From assembly GCF_002835465.1 (NCBI RefSeq), contig NZ_PIZM01000001.1:662280-726279 (forward strand): 64,000 bases of DNA. Direction: 5' to 3'. Positions 19,634-29,925 of the stretch are shown here, in pieces (position 1 is the stretch's first letter; each line of letters opens with the position of its first letter). The notes under the pieces were generated by a model. It saw only the letters and a list, made by a program, of their open reading frames with translations. It made no database searches and was not told the origin of the DNA. The position numbers were made by a program, and so were the translations under genes. This DNA comes from Psychromonas sp. psych-6C06. GTDB lineage: Bacteria > Pseudomonadota > Gammaproteobacteria > Enterobacterales > Psychromonadaceae.

Positions 19634-20668
19634 ATGAAATCAGAATATAATATCGCCATTATCGGCGACTTAAGTGGTTGCGTTGAAGCCACACTTGAAG
19701 TGTTAGCAAAGCGTGAATTCCCAATCGGAAAATTATTTCCACTTCATAACGAATCAGAAATAGACGACGATGAAGAGGAAGCTATTCGAAGTGTCATGTT
19801 TTCTGGAAAGCCTGTTGATGTTATCGACATTAATGGTTTTGATTGGCAAAGCGTTGATATTGCATTCTTCTTTAGCGATATTGAAACTACAAATGCGTGG
19901 GCAAATATCGCCAGTGAGCATTGTGTAGTTATTGATAACAGCGGTGCATTTATGCAGGATGCGCAGGTACCACTTGTACAAATTGATGTTAATGAAGAAG
20001 AACTTATTAATTTCAATCAATGTAATAAAATTGCACTACCTAGTAGTGAAACGGCGCAACTTGCATTAGCTATTTCACAGCTGCATCAAGAAGTTGGCTT
20101 AGTGAGAGTGAATGTTTCAAGTTATCAGTCAGTTTCCATTGCGGGAAAAGCTGGAGTTACTACCTTAGCGGGTGAAACTGCACGCCTATTAAATGCGAAA
20201 GAACTTAAGGGGGATTTGTTTCCTCAGCAAACTGCGTTCAATGTTTTCCCACAAATTGGAGATTTCAATGACGACGGGATTAGCTTTAGCGAATTACGCT
20301 TAGTGAATGAAATTCGTCGATTATTAAATGATCCATCAATATTGATCGCTAGCACGCAAGTTGTCGTACCACTTTTTTATGGTTGTGCACAGTCAGTTCA
20401 TCTGCAAACACATTACCCTGTAGATCTGGATGAAGTGGCGCAATATTTGCATCATAGTGAAGGTGTGCTACTTGCTAAAACAGTATGTGATTATCCGAAT
20501 ATGATCACTGAAGTGGTCAATAGCTGTGAAGTCCAAGTAGGGCGTTTACGTAAAGATCTGTGTGATGCAAGTGGCATCAACATGTGGATTTGTGCTGATA
20601 ATTATCACTTTGGTGTGGCAACTACTGCTATCAAAGTGGCAGAAAAATTAATTGCTAGTTATCTTTAG
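19634..20668 (+). CDS. usg: USG-1-type aspartate-semialdehyde dehydrogenase paralogue
   Basis: This 344-residue protein is homologous to aspartate-semialdehyde dehydrogenase but looks catalytically inactive. The position of the catalytic Cys (NCS/T motif in the true enzyme) reads LPSSETAQLALA, with Ser in place of Cys, and the N-terminal nucleotide loop GATGAVG has become GDLSGCVE. E. coli Usg shows the same loss. The ATG at 19634 was chosen over one 18 bases earlier because it lies just after the pdxB stop and has a GAGAGAT site. Its retention between pdxB and fimV suggests a non-catalytic role, unknown. Confidence 0.88.
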   Translation: MKSEYNIAIIGDLSGCVEATLEVLAKREFPIGKLFPLHNESEIDDDEEEAIRSVMFSGKPVDVIDINGFDWQSVDIAFFFSDIETTNAWANIASEHCVVIDNSGAFMQDAQVPLVQIDVNEEELINFNQCNKIALPSSETAQLALAISQLHQEVGLVRVNVSSYQSVSIAGKAGVTTLAGETARLLNAKELKGDLFPQQTAFNVFPQIGDFNDDGISFSELRLVNEIRRLLNDPSILIASTQVVVPLFYGCAQSVHLQTHYPVDLDEVAQYLHHSEGVLLAKTVCDYPNMITEVVNSCEVQVGRLRKDLCDASGINMWICADNYHFGVATTAIKVAEKLIASYL

Positions 20669-20801
20669 TTTTTTAAAAGCTTGATTTATAGTGGGCTAGA
20701 TCTCAATTCTAGCCTTACTTATTCATTTCTTTTACAGATCTAATTGAGCTAGTTTATGATTCAATAAAACTTCTCGTTATACTAATTTCCAAGGAATGAA
20801 T

Positions 20802-23390
20802 ATGAAGCGTTTTCTTCTCTCTCTTGTCTGCTGTACCCCGTTATTATTTAATCAAAGCATTAGTTTCGCTGTTGATCTCACAGGCCCGAGTGATGAAACA
20901 TTTCTTTCCTTTGAGCAATATGGACCAGTCAGCCCTGTTGAAACACTTTGGGCAATTTCATCAAAATTAAGACCTGATAATTCTGTTAGTGTGCAACAAA
21001 CCATGGTTGCGCTTTATAAATCTAATCCTTATGCCTTTTATGAAGGCAATATCAATAAAATCATTCCTGAGTCTATTCTGAAGGTACCTTCATTAGAGTT
21101 TGTTGCCCAACAAACCGATCGTGAAGCGATGGCATTGATCAAAAAATATAGTCCAGCTAAAAAAACTGCAGTAACGAAAACTAACCCCACTCCTGTTGTG
21201 AATGAGGTTGAGAAAACTGTTGAAACCAAACCAGTTGAACCTGCCTCTGTTAACGTTGATCCTGCTATTATTGCTGAAAATGAACTAAATAAAGAAAAAG
21301 CAGCAAGCGCACAGGCTAAACTTAGTGAATTAGAGGCCGAACTAGCATTACTCAATGAACAATTTATTGTTGCAACCGAAGCTACACAAGCACTTAAACT
21401 AAAACTACAACCACTAAATGATGAAATCGTATTATTAAATGAACAATTAGAACAAGAAACAGCCGTTCAAGAAAAACTGCAAGCGATTATCGATGATTAC
21501 CGGACGCAACTTGATGCTATTGAGCCAGCGCCTTTCAGTGGTGAAGGTTTCCTTAATGAAGTATTGAGTACGATCACCTCTTCGCTTACTAACTTACTGA
21601 TTGTAATAATATCCCCACTGCTATTATTACTTTTAACCTTTGTGGTTATCTCACGTATTCGCACTAAACGAGAGATCGCATTACAAGAACAAGAGTTAGC
21701 AGAATCCACTGCAACCTTAATGGAAGAGTCTGGTCAGTTTGATGCTTTATTAACAGACGATTTTGATGCCCAAGAAGAGCCTGAAGTTGATTTTACCGTT
21801 GATGATTCAGAAGCACAGAGTGAGCCTGTTGAAACTAATGATGAAGAGTTAACGCTTCCTGTAGAGGAGCCAACGATTGACTTAAGTGATGATGACGCAT
21901 CTGTTGTAGACCTTACGGAAGACGACGATATTACGACCAGTGAAGATGATCCCTTTGGTATTGGATCACTTACAGAAGATGATGAATTAATTTCATCGGT
22001 TGATTTGGATGATGAAGAGTTACAGACCAGTGAAGATGATCCCTTTGGTATTGGTGCCTTAACTGAAGAGGAAGATGAAGTATTTAGTGGTGCTGTAGAT
22101 TTGGATGAAAGCGAAATAGAGCCAGAAGATGATCCCTTTGGTATTGGCGCGCTCAGTGAAGAAGATGAAAGTGAGACTCAAGAGCCAGCTATTTCTGAAG
22201 CTGAACAAGCCGATTTAGATTTAGCGGCTGAATGGGAGTCACAGGTCGCTGCTGAATCAGACAATGATCTGCTAAAGAGCGATGATGTTGTAGATGAGAG
22301 TGAATCTATTGAGGATTTAGCTGCAACATCGGAACAAACTACTTTAGATGAACTAGATATTGATTCAGCACTTTCTGAAACTGAATTATCAGATCTCGAC
22401 AGTCTTGAAGAGGGTGTCTCACTTGATGTTGATGCCATTGTATCTGACATTGATGATGAAATCGCACAAGCTGAAGAAATTGATAAAGAGAGTGAGGTCA
22501 TTGCAGAGGCTTCTCAGCCTGACGTGTTTGAAGAAGAAACTAGTGATGTACCAAGTGAGGAATTAGCCGAACTTGACCTGTCTGAGCTAGAAAAAGATAT
22601 TAGTCAGTTAGAGACAGTACCAGAGCAAACGTTAGACCAATTAGCTGAACTCGAAGATGATATCACTGCGCTAGATAGCGACCAAGCAAAAGAAACTGAT
22701 GTAGCGTCTGATGATGCTGTTACAGACTTGCAAGATGTTCTTCCCGCTGATGACACTGAAAATGAAGAAATGTTAGCAGAGCTAGATTTAGCCGATCTTG
22801 AAAATAGCTTGTCATCAACAGAATTGGAGAAAGATTCGACATTCGATTTAAGTGAAGACGATGCCAATGAAGATGTGTTACCTGATCTCGACGGGCTAGC
22901 AGATTTAGATTTAACCGATTTAGAACAAGACCTTGATGAATCAGATGCACAAGCTTTGATATCAGAAGAGGAGAAAAATGATGCTGACAACACAGAGGTT
23001 GTTGATGAAAATGACCTTTTGGCACAACAAATTAGTGACGTTGCATTTAATAATGATGTGCCACTTCCAAAAGTGGGTGATGCAGATCAGGATGACTTTA
23101 TCGATATTGAAACTTTACTTGAGGGTAGCGGTAGCACAGATAGTGATGAACCATATTCAGAACTGAATCTAGAACTCGGCTTAGAGGAGTTTCCTGATGT
23201 AGTTGATCTACAAAGTAGTGTTGATATTGATGATGATGAAAATGGCATTGGTGCGCAATTAGATTTAGCTCGTGCTTATCTTGAAATTGATGATAAGGCC
23301 GGTGCCAAAGAGATCCTTCAATCTGTGTTAGAGGGAAGTAATGGTAAACAGCGTGATGAAATCAATAAATTGCTCAGTCGTTTGAACTAA
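20802..23390 (+). CDS. fimV: FimV/HubP-type polar landmark protein
   Basis: This 862-residue protein starts at the ATG at 20802, 6 bases after AAGGA (the ATG at 20796 abuts that site and is unlikely). Layout: signal peptide (about 1-25), periplasmic LysM-like domain (about 35-105), coiled coil (about 150-245), one membrane span (about 263-285), then a long, highly acidic cytoplasmic region of about 530 residues, and a C-terminal FimV motif (LDLARAYLEIDDKAGAKEIL). The acidic region has three copies of EDDPFGIGxL and three of LAxLDLxxLE. This is the architecture of Pseudomonas FimV and Vibrio/Shewanella HubP, which place flagellar, chemotaxis and chromosome-partition proteins at cell poles. Confidence 0.9.
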   Translation: MKRFLLSLVCCTPLLFNQSISFAVDLTGPSDETFLSFEQYGPVSPVETLWAISSKLRPDNSVSVQQTMVALYKSNPYAFYEGNINKIIPESILKVPSLEFVAQQTDREAMALIKKYSPAKKTAVTKTNPTPVVNEVEKTVETKPVEPASVNVDPAIIAENELNKEKAASAQAKLSELEAELALLNEQFIVATEATQALKLKLQPLNDEIVLLNEQLEQETAVQEKLQAIIDDYRTQLDAIEPAPFSGEGFLNEVLSTITSSLTNLLIVIISPLLLLLLTFVVISRIRTKREIALQEQELAESTATLMEESGQFDALLTDDFDAQEEPEVDFTVDDSEAQSEPVETNDEELTLPVEEPTIDLSDDDASVVDLTEDDDITTSEDDPFGIGSLTEDDELISSVDLDDEELQTSEDDPFGIGALTEEEDEVFSGAVDLDESEIEPEDDPFGIGALSEEDESETQEPAISEAEQADLDLAAEWESQVAAESDNDLLKSDDVVDESESIEDLAATSEQTTLDELDIDSALSETELSDLDSLEEGVSLDVDAIVSDIDDEIAQAEEIDKESEVIAEASQPDVFEEETSDVPSEELAELDLSELEKDISQLETVPEQTLDQLAELEDDITALDSDQAKETDVASDDAVTDLQDVLPADDTENEEMLAELDLADLENSLSSTELEKDSTFDLSEDDANEDVLPDLDGLADLDLTDLEQDLDESDAQALISEEEKNDADNTEVVDENDLLAQQISDVAFNNDVPLPKVGDADQDDFIDIETLLEGSGSTDSDEPYSELNLELGLEEFPDVVDLQSSVDIDDDENGIGAQLDLARAYLEIDDKAGAKEILQSVLEGSNGKQRDEINKLLSRLN
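21936..22153 (+). repeat. Three tandem coding repeats with EDDPFGIG core in fimV
   Basis: The stretch GAAGATGATCCCTTTGGTAT occurs at 21942, 22032 and 22125, 90 and 93 bases apart. It encodes EDDPFGI in each copy and is identical at the DNA level over this core, with diverged sequence between copies. This suggests recent duplication or gene conversion inside the acidic cytoplasmic domain. Confidence 0.85.
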
Positions 23391-23428
23391 TAGATTTTTT
23401 GATAATAATAAAGCCCAAAAGGAACAAT

Positions 23429-24442
23429 ATGAGACCTGTGATATTAGATGTGCTGGGTTACGAACTTACGGCACAGGAAAAAGAAGTACTTGCCCATCCA
23501 TTAGTTGCTGGTGTAATTTTGTTTACACGTAATTATCACGATATTGAACAATTGAAACATCTCGTACAGCAAATTCGTCGATATGCTAATCGGGAAATTG
23601 TAATCGCGGTGGATCATGAAGGTGGGCGTGTTCAGCGCTTTAAAGAAGGCTTTACTACATTACCTGCCGCTGGAGATTTAATTGCCTACAATAAAATTGA
23701 TCAAGCAAAACGATTAGCCTACGCCAGTGGCTGGGTAATGTCAGCAGAGCTAATTGCCTGTGATATTGATTTTAGCTTCGCTCCGGTATTAGATATCAAT
23801 AGGGTATCTGATGTTATTGGTACAAGGGCATTTTCTTCAACGCCAGCAGAGGTAATTGAGCTAGCAACGGCTTATATTAATGGAATGCAAGCAGCAGGAA
23901 TGGCCACCACTGGTAAACATTTTCCTGGTCATGGTAGTGTGAAAGCTGATTCACATATCGCATTACCAGTTGATATTCGAAGTAAAAATGAAATTTTCGA
24001 GTTTGATATTAAACCTTTTCAAATGATTATCGAAAAGGTTGGTTTAAGCGCTGTTATGCCTTCTCACGTGGTTTATGAACAATGTGATGATCAGCCGGCT
24101 GGTTTCTCGGAATATTGGTTACAAAAAGTATTACGGCAGCAAATTGGTTTTGAGGGCGTTATTATTAGTGATGATCTTTCAATGCATGGTGCAAGCTTCG
24201 TTGGAAACCATGTTACAAGAGCACACAGTGCTTTAAACGCGGGTTGTGATTTGATATTAGCTTGCAATGATAGTGATGCGGCTATTTCAATCTTAGATGC
24301 GTTACCCATTGAAAAGGTTCAAGATAGTCGTGCAATATTGAAAATGCAACATCGTACTATGGGAGACTATTCTGCCCTAGATAAAAACAAAATTTGGCTA
24401 GAAAATAGTCATATATTGCAACAGTTTGCTGAGCGGCTCTAA
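23429..24442 (+). CDS. nagZ: Beta-N-acetylglucosaminidase NagZ
   Basis: This family 3 glycoside hydrolase (337 residues from the ATG at 23429, with AAAAGGA upstream) removes GlcNAc from anhydromuropeptides in cytoplasmic peptidoglycan recycling. Hallmarks are GVILFTRNYHD near residue 29, VAVDHEGGRVQRF near residue 60, the KHFPGHG motif near 164 with the catalytic His/Asp loop GSVKADSHIALP, and the nucleophile Asp in ISDDLSMHGA near 247. Ten upstream in-frame codons are excluded because of the good ribosome binding site. It precedes ycfP and ndh, as in E. coli. Confidence 0.96.
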   Translation: MRPVILDVLGYELTAQEKEVLAHPLVAGVILFTRNYHDIEQLKHLVQQIRRYANREIVIAVDHEGGRVQRFKEGFTTLPAAGDLIAYNKIDQAKRLAYASGWVMSAELIACDIDFSFAPVLDINRVSDVIGTRAFSSTPAEVIELATAYINGMQAAGMATTGKHFPGHGSVKADSHIALPVDIRSKNEIFEFDIKPFQMIIEKVGLSAVMPSHVVYEQCDDQPAGFSEYWLQKVLRQQIGFEGVIISDDLSMHGASFVGNHVTRAHSALNAGCDLILACNDSDAAISILDALPIEKVQDSRAILKMQHRTMGDYSALDKNKIWLENSHILQQFAERL

Positions 24443-24704
24443 TAAGTTAATAGCAATACTTGCACTTAGTCGGTATTTCAATAAACTGCATATATCTGTT
24501 GTCCTTTTAAGTGTATTTTCGTACAGCTGAATTTTGTTTAACGAAATTGGGTTACTATAATAAACCGTGCGTTGTTCGACTCGATTTAACTCCATCGTGC
24601 TGATCAAAACTTAAATTGCATTATACAATAGACCCTAATAACTTTAATTTGGCTAAGAATAAAATCGCTTAAAGTCGATTATAATAATAAAGGCGGAATA
24701 ATTA

Positions 24705-25247
24705 ATGATCATTTATCTACACGGTTTTGATGCTACAAGTCCAGGAAACCATGAAAAAGTGATGCAATTAAAATTTATTGACGATGATGTACGTTTTGTA
24801 CATTACAGCACCATTCATCCGAAACATGATATGAGCCATATTTTAAAAGAAGTACATAAACACATTCAGAGTAGCGAAGACAAATCGCCACTTATTTGTG
24901 GTGTGGGTTTAGGTGGTTACTGGAGTGAGCGTATTGGTTTTTTATGCGGGATTAAACAAGTGATGTTTAATCCTAATCTTCACCCAGAAGATAATATGGT
25001 TGGTAAAATAGAGTGGCCAGAAGAATACCTAGATATTGACACTAAGTGTATTAGTGATTTCCGCAAGCGAAATAGCGATAACTGCCTATGCATTCTTTCA
25101 ACTACCGATGAAATGCTTGATTCTTTAAAAAGTGACCATGAGTTGTCTGATTATTATCCGATTATTTTTGATGAAAAACAGGGGCACAAATTTAGAGATA
25201 TTTCACATCACCTCAAAACGATTAAACAATTCAAAGAAAAGTCGTAA
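24705..25247 (+). CDS. ycfP: YcfP-family esterase-like protein
   Basis: This 180-residue protein is a close relative of E. coli YcfP (UPF0227), with a compact alpha/beta-hydrolase-like fold. It shares the [19 protein letters not shown] start, the [18 protein letters not shown] block (GxGxG nucleophile position occupied by Gly rather than Ser) and the DEKQGHKF histidine near the end. Because the usual Ser is not evident, catalytic activity is uncertain. A GGCGGA ribosome binding site precedes the ATG, and the upstream 262 bases hold a likely TATAAT-type -10 (ATTATAATAAT near 24678). It lies between nagZ and ndh. Confidence 0.93.
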   Translation: MIIYLHGFDATSPGNHEKVMQLKFIDDDVRFVHYSTIHPKHDMSHILKEVHKHIQSSEDKSPLICGVGLGGYWSERIGFLCGIKQVMFNPNLHPEDNMVGKIEWPEEYLDIDTKCISDFRKRNSDNCLCILSTTDEMLDSLKSDHELSDYYPIIFDEKQGHKFRDISHHLKTIKQFKEKS

Positions 25248-25255
25248 ATGTTATA

Positions 25256-25280
25256 CAAGGCAGCAATGTGACTGCCTTGT
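25256..25280 (+). terminator. Hairpin after ycfP
   Basis: ACAAGGCAG at 25256-25264 pairs with CTGCCTTGT at 25272-25280, a 9-bp perfect stem just after the ycfP stop. Only a short T-rich stretch follows, so it may be a weak terminator or an mRNA-stabilising hairpin. Confidence 0.55.
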
Positions 25281-25456
25281 TATCAAGTTGTAACTTAATT
25301 ACCATTCCTCATTATAACCTCGTATTTTACTAAACAAAAAAGTTGCATTTGTAATTGCATTACACTATTTTGTGATCCCAGTTATTGTTCCTATGTTTCG
25401 TTTCATGATTACTTTCTCTGAGAGTAATAATGAAACTAAATCTTAGAGGAAATATC

Positions 25457-26743
25457 ATGAAAAAAATCGTTATTGTGGGCGGTGGTGCAGGTGGCTTAGA
25501 GCTGGCGACTGAACTAGGTAATAAGTTAGGGCGAAAAGGGAAAGCACACGTCACTTTAGTTGACAAAAACCGTACTCACCTTTGGAAACCACTATTACAT
25601 GAGGTAGCTGCTGGCTCATTAGATCATGGCATTGATTCATTAAGTTATCGCGCCCATGCAAAAAACCACTCTTTTAATTTTAAACTCGGTGCATTGATTG
25701 ATATCGACCGCGAAAATAAATCTATTAAGCTAGATAAGTTGATTGATAACGATGGCACTGAAATCTTACCTGCGAGTGAATTGAATTACGATATTCTGGT
25801 AATGGCATTGGGTAGTGTAAGTAACGACTTTAATACAAAAGGCGTGAGCGAACACTGTATTTTCTTAGATAGCCCACAGCAGGCTAAAAAATTCCATCAC
25901 CTAATGCTGAACAAATATTTACAACTAGGTGTACAGGAAACTAAGCAGGTAAGTGTTGCTATTGTTGGCGCCGGTGCAACAGGTGTTGAACTTTCGGCTG
26001 AGTTATACAACTCACTTGAACAGGTTTCTAGCTATGGCTTCGAACATATTAATAGTACTGATTTGAAAGTGAGCCTAGTTGAAGCCGGTGATAAAATTCT
26101 GCCAGCGTTACCTGAACGTATTTCTGGATCTGCACATCAAGAGTTACTTAAGTTAGGTGTTGATGTACGCACCAAAACCATGGTCACAGAAGCGACTGAA
26201 AAGGGACTACTTACTAAGTCTGGTGAATTGATTGAAGCGGATCTGATTGTTTGGGCTGCAGGTATTAAGGCACCAAACTTTTTAAAAGAGATCGCAGGTT
26301 TAGAAACTAATCGCATTAATCAATTAGTGGTTAAAGCGACGTTGCAAACAACTTTAGATGAAACGATATATGCAATTGGTGATTGTGCAAGTTGTGCATT
26401 ACCTGGCGGTGGCTTCGTGCCACCACGTGCACAATCTGCACATCAAATGGCGTCATTAGTTGCAAAAAATATCATTGCAACCAGCAAACAAAAGCCACTC
26501 AATGATTATAAATATACGGATTATGGCTCATTAGTTTCCTTAAGTAATTACAGCACGGTGGGGAGCCTGATGGGCAATTTAATGAAAGGCTCAATGAAGA
26601 TTGAAGGGCGTTTGGCACGTATTGTTTACATATCATTATACCGCATGCATCAAGTTGCGCTTCATGGATATGTGAAGACCGCTCTGATGACAATTGTAGA
26701 GCGCATTAACCGCGTTTTACGCCCACGCCTAAAATTACACTAG
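25457..26743 (+). CDS. ndh: Type II NADH:quinone oxidoreductase
   Basis: This 428-residue flavoprotein passes electrons from NADH to quinone without proton pumping, at the inner face of the membrane. The ATG at 25457 follows a GAGGA site and yields the FAD-binding start [17 protein letters not shown]. The second dinucleotide fold [17 protein letters not shown] is near residue 172, and the conserved YAIGDCAS near 300 closes the FAD site. The C-terminal amphipathic region (after residue 370) is the usual membrane attachment. Nine upstream codons were excluded. Confidence 0.97.
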   Translation: MKKIVIVGGGAGGLELATELGNKLGRKGKAHVTLVDKNRTHLWKPLLHEVAAGSLDHGIDSLSYRAHAKNHSFNFKLGALIDIDRENKSIKLDKLIDNDGTEILPASELNYDILVMALGSVSNDFNTKGVSEHCIFLDSPQQAKKFHHLMLNKYLQLGVQETKQVSVAIVGAGATGVELSAELYNSLEQVSSYGFEHINSTDLKVSLVEAGDKILPALPERISGSAHQELLKLGVDVRTKTMVTEATEKGLLTKSGELIEADLIVWAAGIKAPNFLKEIAGLETNRINQLVVKATLQTTLDETIYAIGDCASCALPGGGFVPPRAQSAHQMASLVAKNIIATSKQKPLNDYKYTDYGSLVSLSNYSTVGSLMGNLMKGSMKIEGRLARIVYISLYRMHQVALHGYVKTALMTIVERINRVLRPRLKLH

Positions 26744-26753
26744 GTGTTAATCA

Positions 26754-26779
26754 AGCGTAGAGAAAATGCTCTCTACGCT
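26754..26779 (+). terminator. Likely terminator after ndh
   Basis: AGCGTAGAGA at 26754-26763 pairs with TCTCTACGCT at 26770-26779, a 10-bp perfect stem with a 6-base loop in the gap after ndh. The following sequence is only T-enriched. It may also serve the convergent DUF2919 gene. Confidence 0.65.
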
Positions 26780-26813
26780 GTTCTATCTACCCACATAAAT
26801 TTTCGCCCTTCAT

Positions 26814-27278
26814 TTAATCACTTGTCCCTTTGAAACTCGCTTTTAAATGGTTGCTGCGAGTACAGAGTAATAATAACCACAGAACCAACACCAACTGAAC
26901 TGACGCTTCTAGTGAATATTGAAACTTATCAAGATACAGATAATAAACCTGTAACCCTAAATCAAAGAGAATACTTAATAGCAAAAATGGGTAGCCTTTT
27001 TGCCATAATTTACAGATAAAAGGGTGCTTATCATGATCTCTCCCAGAAAGTAAAAAAAGAATAATCGCGATTAAACCTGATGCTAGCCCCAGATAAAAGT
27101 GGCTTTTATCTGGGTAGAAGATTCCCAGTAATTTGTTACCAGTTTCACGAGAAGCGACTGAAATTATTAATAACGCCCAAGTACGTGCTAAAAACAGTAA
27201 ACCATAATAGAAATAGGTCGGTGGCTTAAGATCCCCTGATTGGGTATAAAATCTTATCGCGTAAATTTTTTTCGACAT
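26814..27278 (-). CDS. DUF2919 (YfeZ-like) inner-membrane protein
   Basis: This 154-residue protein has four hydrophobic segments (about residues 22-40, 60-78, 92-110 and 122-142). It shows the DUF2919/YfeZ pattern: a polar N-terminus with DLKPPTYFYYGLLFLARTW, the SRETGNKLLGIFYP stretch and FYLGLASGL. Function is unknown in the family. It is a separate gene upstream of nothing obvious, read leftward; a perfect hairpin lies between it and sppA. Confidence 0.8.
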   Translation of the reverse strand: MSKKIYAIRFYTQSGDLKPPTYFYYGLLFLARTWALLIISVASRETGNKLLGIFYPDKSHFYLGLASGLIAIILFLLSGRDHDKHPFICKLWQKGYPFLLLSILFDLGLQVYYLYLDKFQYSLEASVQLVLVLWLLLLCTRSNHLKASFKGTSD

Positions 27279-27302
27279 AAAGTTAAATCATTAATTTGGA
27301 TT

Positions 27303-27325
27303 AAGCTGCCAGCAGGTGGCAGCTT
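27303..27325. terminator. Hairpin between the DUF2919 gene and sppA
   Basis: AAGCTGCCA (27303-27311) and TGGCAGCTT (27317-27325) form a 9-bp perfect stem with a 5-base loop, between the sppA stop codon and the DUF2919 gene start (both leftward). There is no clear T-run, so termination of sppA is probable but not certain. Confidence 0.5.
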
Positions 27326-27334
27326 GTGAAAGTG

Positions 27335-29164
27335 CTATTGATTAACGTAACACATAGGACAGTAGGCGTAATGACCTTTTGGATCATTTAATGTGGTTAA
27401 TAATGAGCTTTGTTGTTGAAGTGTTGATAATGTTTTACCAAGCGGAGTATTAGCTCGTAAACTTTCAGGTAACAAAGATACACTGCTAGACATAATTTCA
27501 TTAATTAGTTGTTGTTTTGCCGATACCGTTTTAAGGAAAGGTTGCACATCATAGTCAGTTAATTGTGCGATTTCGGCAGCCTGATTGATTGCATCTTGTA
27601 AGGTGCCTAATTGATCCACAAGCCCTAATTCTTTGGCATCACGTCCAGTCCAAACACGACCTTGTGCAACTCTATCAACTTCATTAAGCGTCATTCCGCG
27701 ACCTTCACTCACGACACTTAAAAATTGCTGATAACCGTGTTCTATACCAAGTTGTAAAATATCGGCCATTTGTGGATCAAGCGGACGAGTCAGATCTAAC
27801 GAAGAGAGAGGTGTCGTACCCACTCCGTCATTATAAATACCGATTTTATTAAGGGCTTTATCGGCACTTGCATACATTCCGAATATCCCAATTGATCCAG
27901 TTAAAGTAGAAGGGCTAGCAACAATATGATCTGCACCAGAAGAGATCCAATATCCACCAGAGGCTGCCATGCTACCCATCGAAACGACCACTGTTTTATC
28001 AGCAGCTTTTAAGGCTAAAATGTGCTGTCTAATTTTCTCTGACGCGAAGGCGCTCCCACCTGGTGTGTCAAGTCGTAAAACCACCGCTTTAACTCGCTGA
28101 TTGTTAAGTGCTTTTTCAAGTAGTTTTGAAAAACTATCACCTCCAATCGTATTGCCACTTTGTGTACCAGTAACAATTTCGCCTTGGCCATAAATTAGTG
28201 CGATAAGGTCTTCACTCGTTTCAGAGGGATATAAACTTGGCATGGTACTTTGGTACTGGGTATAGCTAATCCATTTTGAACCGGTTGATTCGAAATTTTT
28301 GATGACATTAAAGCGCGGTAACAGTTCATCAATTAATCCAACTTGTTTTGCATAAAGTGCGGTATCGCCTTTGCTCTCTAATAAAGCGCTATGCATCTGT
28401 TCCAGGGAAGGTGAGATAGAATCGCTGCTAATATTAGTTGATTTACGCTGAAGTAACACTGTATCAATATAGTCTTGCCATAATTGATTTAACCAATGAG
28501 AGTTGGCTGTTTTGCTCGCGTCAGACATTTCTGTTTCGGTAAAAGGTTCAACAAATGATTTAAAAGTGCCGACCTTAAAAATATGAGGAGTGATTAGCAA
28601 GTTATCGAGTAGCTCTTTGAAATAAAGGCGATACACCGAAAAACCCTGCAAAGTTACCATACCCTGTGGGTCAAGATAGATCTTATCTGCATAACTAGAA
28701 AGTAAATATTGTATTTGTGTATAACTATCAGAGGTAGCAAGTACCTTTTTATCATTTAATTTGAATTCATTAAGCGCATTACCAATACTTTTAATATGAT
28801 TTAAGCTTGCACTTTGTAAGCCAGATAAATCGAGAAGTATGGTATTGATTCTTGGATCTTGCTCTGCATGGTTAATTACCTGTAAAATTTCTTCTATAGG
28901 ATACTCACTCAACTGTTCATTTTCATCAATTAACTGTTTTGATATCTCAGATGAGAAATCAAGCTGTTGTTTTTGCTCAACAATATTACCGTTAAAGTTT
29001 AATTGTAAAACAGAGTTATCTGCAATATAAACAGGTTCATCTTGACGGGTTATCGCGATAACAAAAATAAATAGGATTGCTAAAAAAAGGCCATTAATAA
29101 CGATAAGTCGAGTTACGTTGATTAATTTAGCGAAGGATTTAAATAGCGTCATGAGTGCTTTCAT
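27335..29164 (-). CDS. sppA: Signal peptide peptidase SppA, 67K type
   Basis: This 609-residue membrane-anchored serine protease degrades cleaved signal peptides. It is the long tandem-domain form found in E. coli. The N-terminal anchor spans about residues 19-39. The catalytic dyad is split between repeats: Lys202 in GTFKSFVEPF and Ser402 in SMAASGGYWISS. The ATG at 29164 is preferred because AAGGA lies 6 bases upstream; an ATG at 29170 directly abuts that site. It lies alone, with fabA upstream in the same direction about 135 bases away. Confidence 0.95.
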   Translation of the reverse strand: MKALMTLFKSFAKLINVTRLIVINGLFLAILFIFVIAITRQDEPVYIADNSVLQLNFNGNIVEQKQQLDFSSEISKQLIDENEQLSEYPIEEILQVINHAEQDPRINTILLDLSGLQSASLNHIKSIGNALNEFKLNDKKVLATSDSYTQIQYLLSSYADKIYLDPQGMVTLQGFSVYRLYFKELLDNLLITPHIFKVGTFKSFVEPFTETEMSDASKTANSHWLNQLWQDYIDTVLLQRKSTNISSDSISPSLEQMHSALLESKGDTALYAKQVGLIDELLPRFNVIKNFESTGSKWISYTQYQSTMPSLYPSETSEDLIALIYGQGEIVTGTQSGNTIGGDSFSKLLEKALNNQRVKAVVLRLDTPGGSAFASEKIRQHILALKAADKTVVVSMGSMAASGGYWISSGADHIVASPSTLTGSIGIFGMYASADKALNKIGIYNDGVGTTPLSSLDLTRPLDPQMADILQLGIEHGYQQFLSVVSEGRGMTLNEVDRVAQGRVWTGRDAKELGLVDQLGTLQDAINQAAEIAQLTDYDVQPFLKTVSAKQQLINEIMSSSVSLLPESLRANTPLGKTLSTLQQQSSLLTTLNDPKGHYAYCPMCYVNQ

Positions 29165-29299
29165 CTTCATTCCTTGTTTAGAGAGCAGGTAATCGTAATT
29201 GAACGTATATTTTACTGGCTAATATAAAAATAAAGCACTGTCCACAAAGTAGAGAGTGCTTATGAGTTAAATACAAATAGTAGCTAACAGTTCAGGTAT

Positions 29300-29839
29300 T
29301 TAGAAGCTTGCAGTATCAATAAATAAGCCAACTTTTAGGTCTTCTGCTGTGTAGATAACTTTACCATCTACTTCTACAACGCCATCGGCAATACCCATAA
29401 CAAGTCGACGCATGATCAGGCGCTTCATCGTGATACGGTAAGTTACTTTTTTAGCTGTTGGTAGCACCTGTCCTGTAAATTTAACATTGCCCACACCTAG
29501 TGCACGACCTTTACCTGGTCCTCCACTCCATCCAAGAAAGAAGCCAACTAATTGCCACATTGCGTCAAGCCCTAAACAACCTGGCATAACAGGGTCTCCA
29601 GGGAAGTGACACTCAAAGAACCAAAGTGCTTTGTCGATATCAAGCTCTGCCACTAATTCACCTTTTCCATGTTCACCACCATCTTCAGTGATGGTAATAA
29701 TGCGATCTAGCATGAGCATTTTATCGACTGGTAATTGACAGTTTCCTTCGCCGAATAATTCGCCATTACCACATTGGATAAGTTCTTCTTTAGTGTAAGA
29801 GTTTTTACCCAACTCTTTTTGGGATACAGTTTTAGTCAT
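29300..29839 (-). CDS. fabA: 3-hydroxydecanoyl-[ACP] dehydratase/isomerase FabA
   Basis: This 179-residue dehydratase introduces the cis double bond at the 10-carbon stage of type II fatty-acid synthesis and feeds FabB. The catalytic His is in [11 protein letters not shown] and the Asp in [10 protein letters not shown], in the usual order and spacing. The ATG at 29839 has AAGAAAG upstream; a GTG at 29845 is possible. It sits immediately downstream of the Lon-like lonH gene, the same order as ycbZ-fabA in E. coli. Confidence 0.96.
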   Translation of the reverse strand: MTKTVSQKELGKNSYTKEELIQCGNGELFGEGNCQLPVDKMLMLDRIITITEDGGEHGKGELVAELDIDKALWFFECHFPGDPVMPGCLGLDAMWQLVGFFLGWSGGPGKGRALGVGNVKFTGQVLPTAKKVTYRITMKRLIMRRLVMGIADGVVEVDGKVIYTAEDLKVGLFIDTASF

Positions 29840-29925
29840 AGTCACTTTCTTGTTTGAATGGAAATGCAGTGTTTGCGAATTTTATGCAGACATATAATGT
29901 GCGTTACTTTAGCTAACTATCCAGT

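Noticed and set aside
22178..22501. Serine-rich open frames antisense to fimV
   Set aside because: They are reverse-strand translations of the Glu/Asp-rich repeat region; no start signals.
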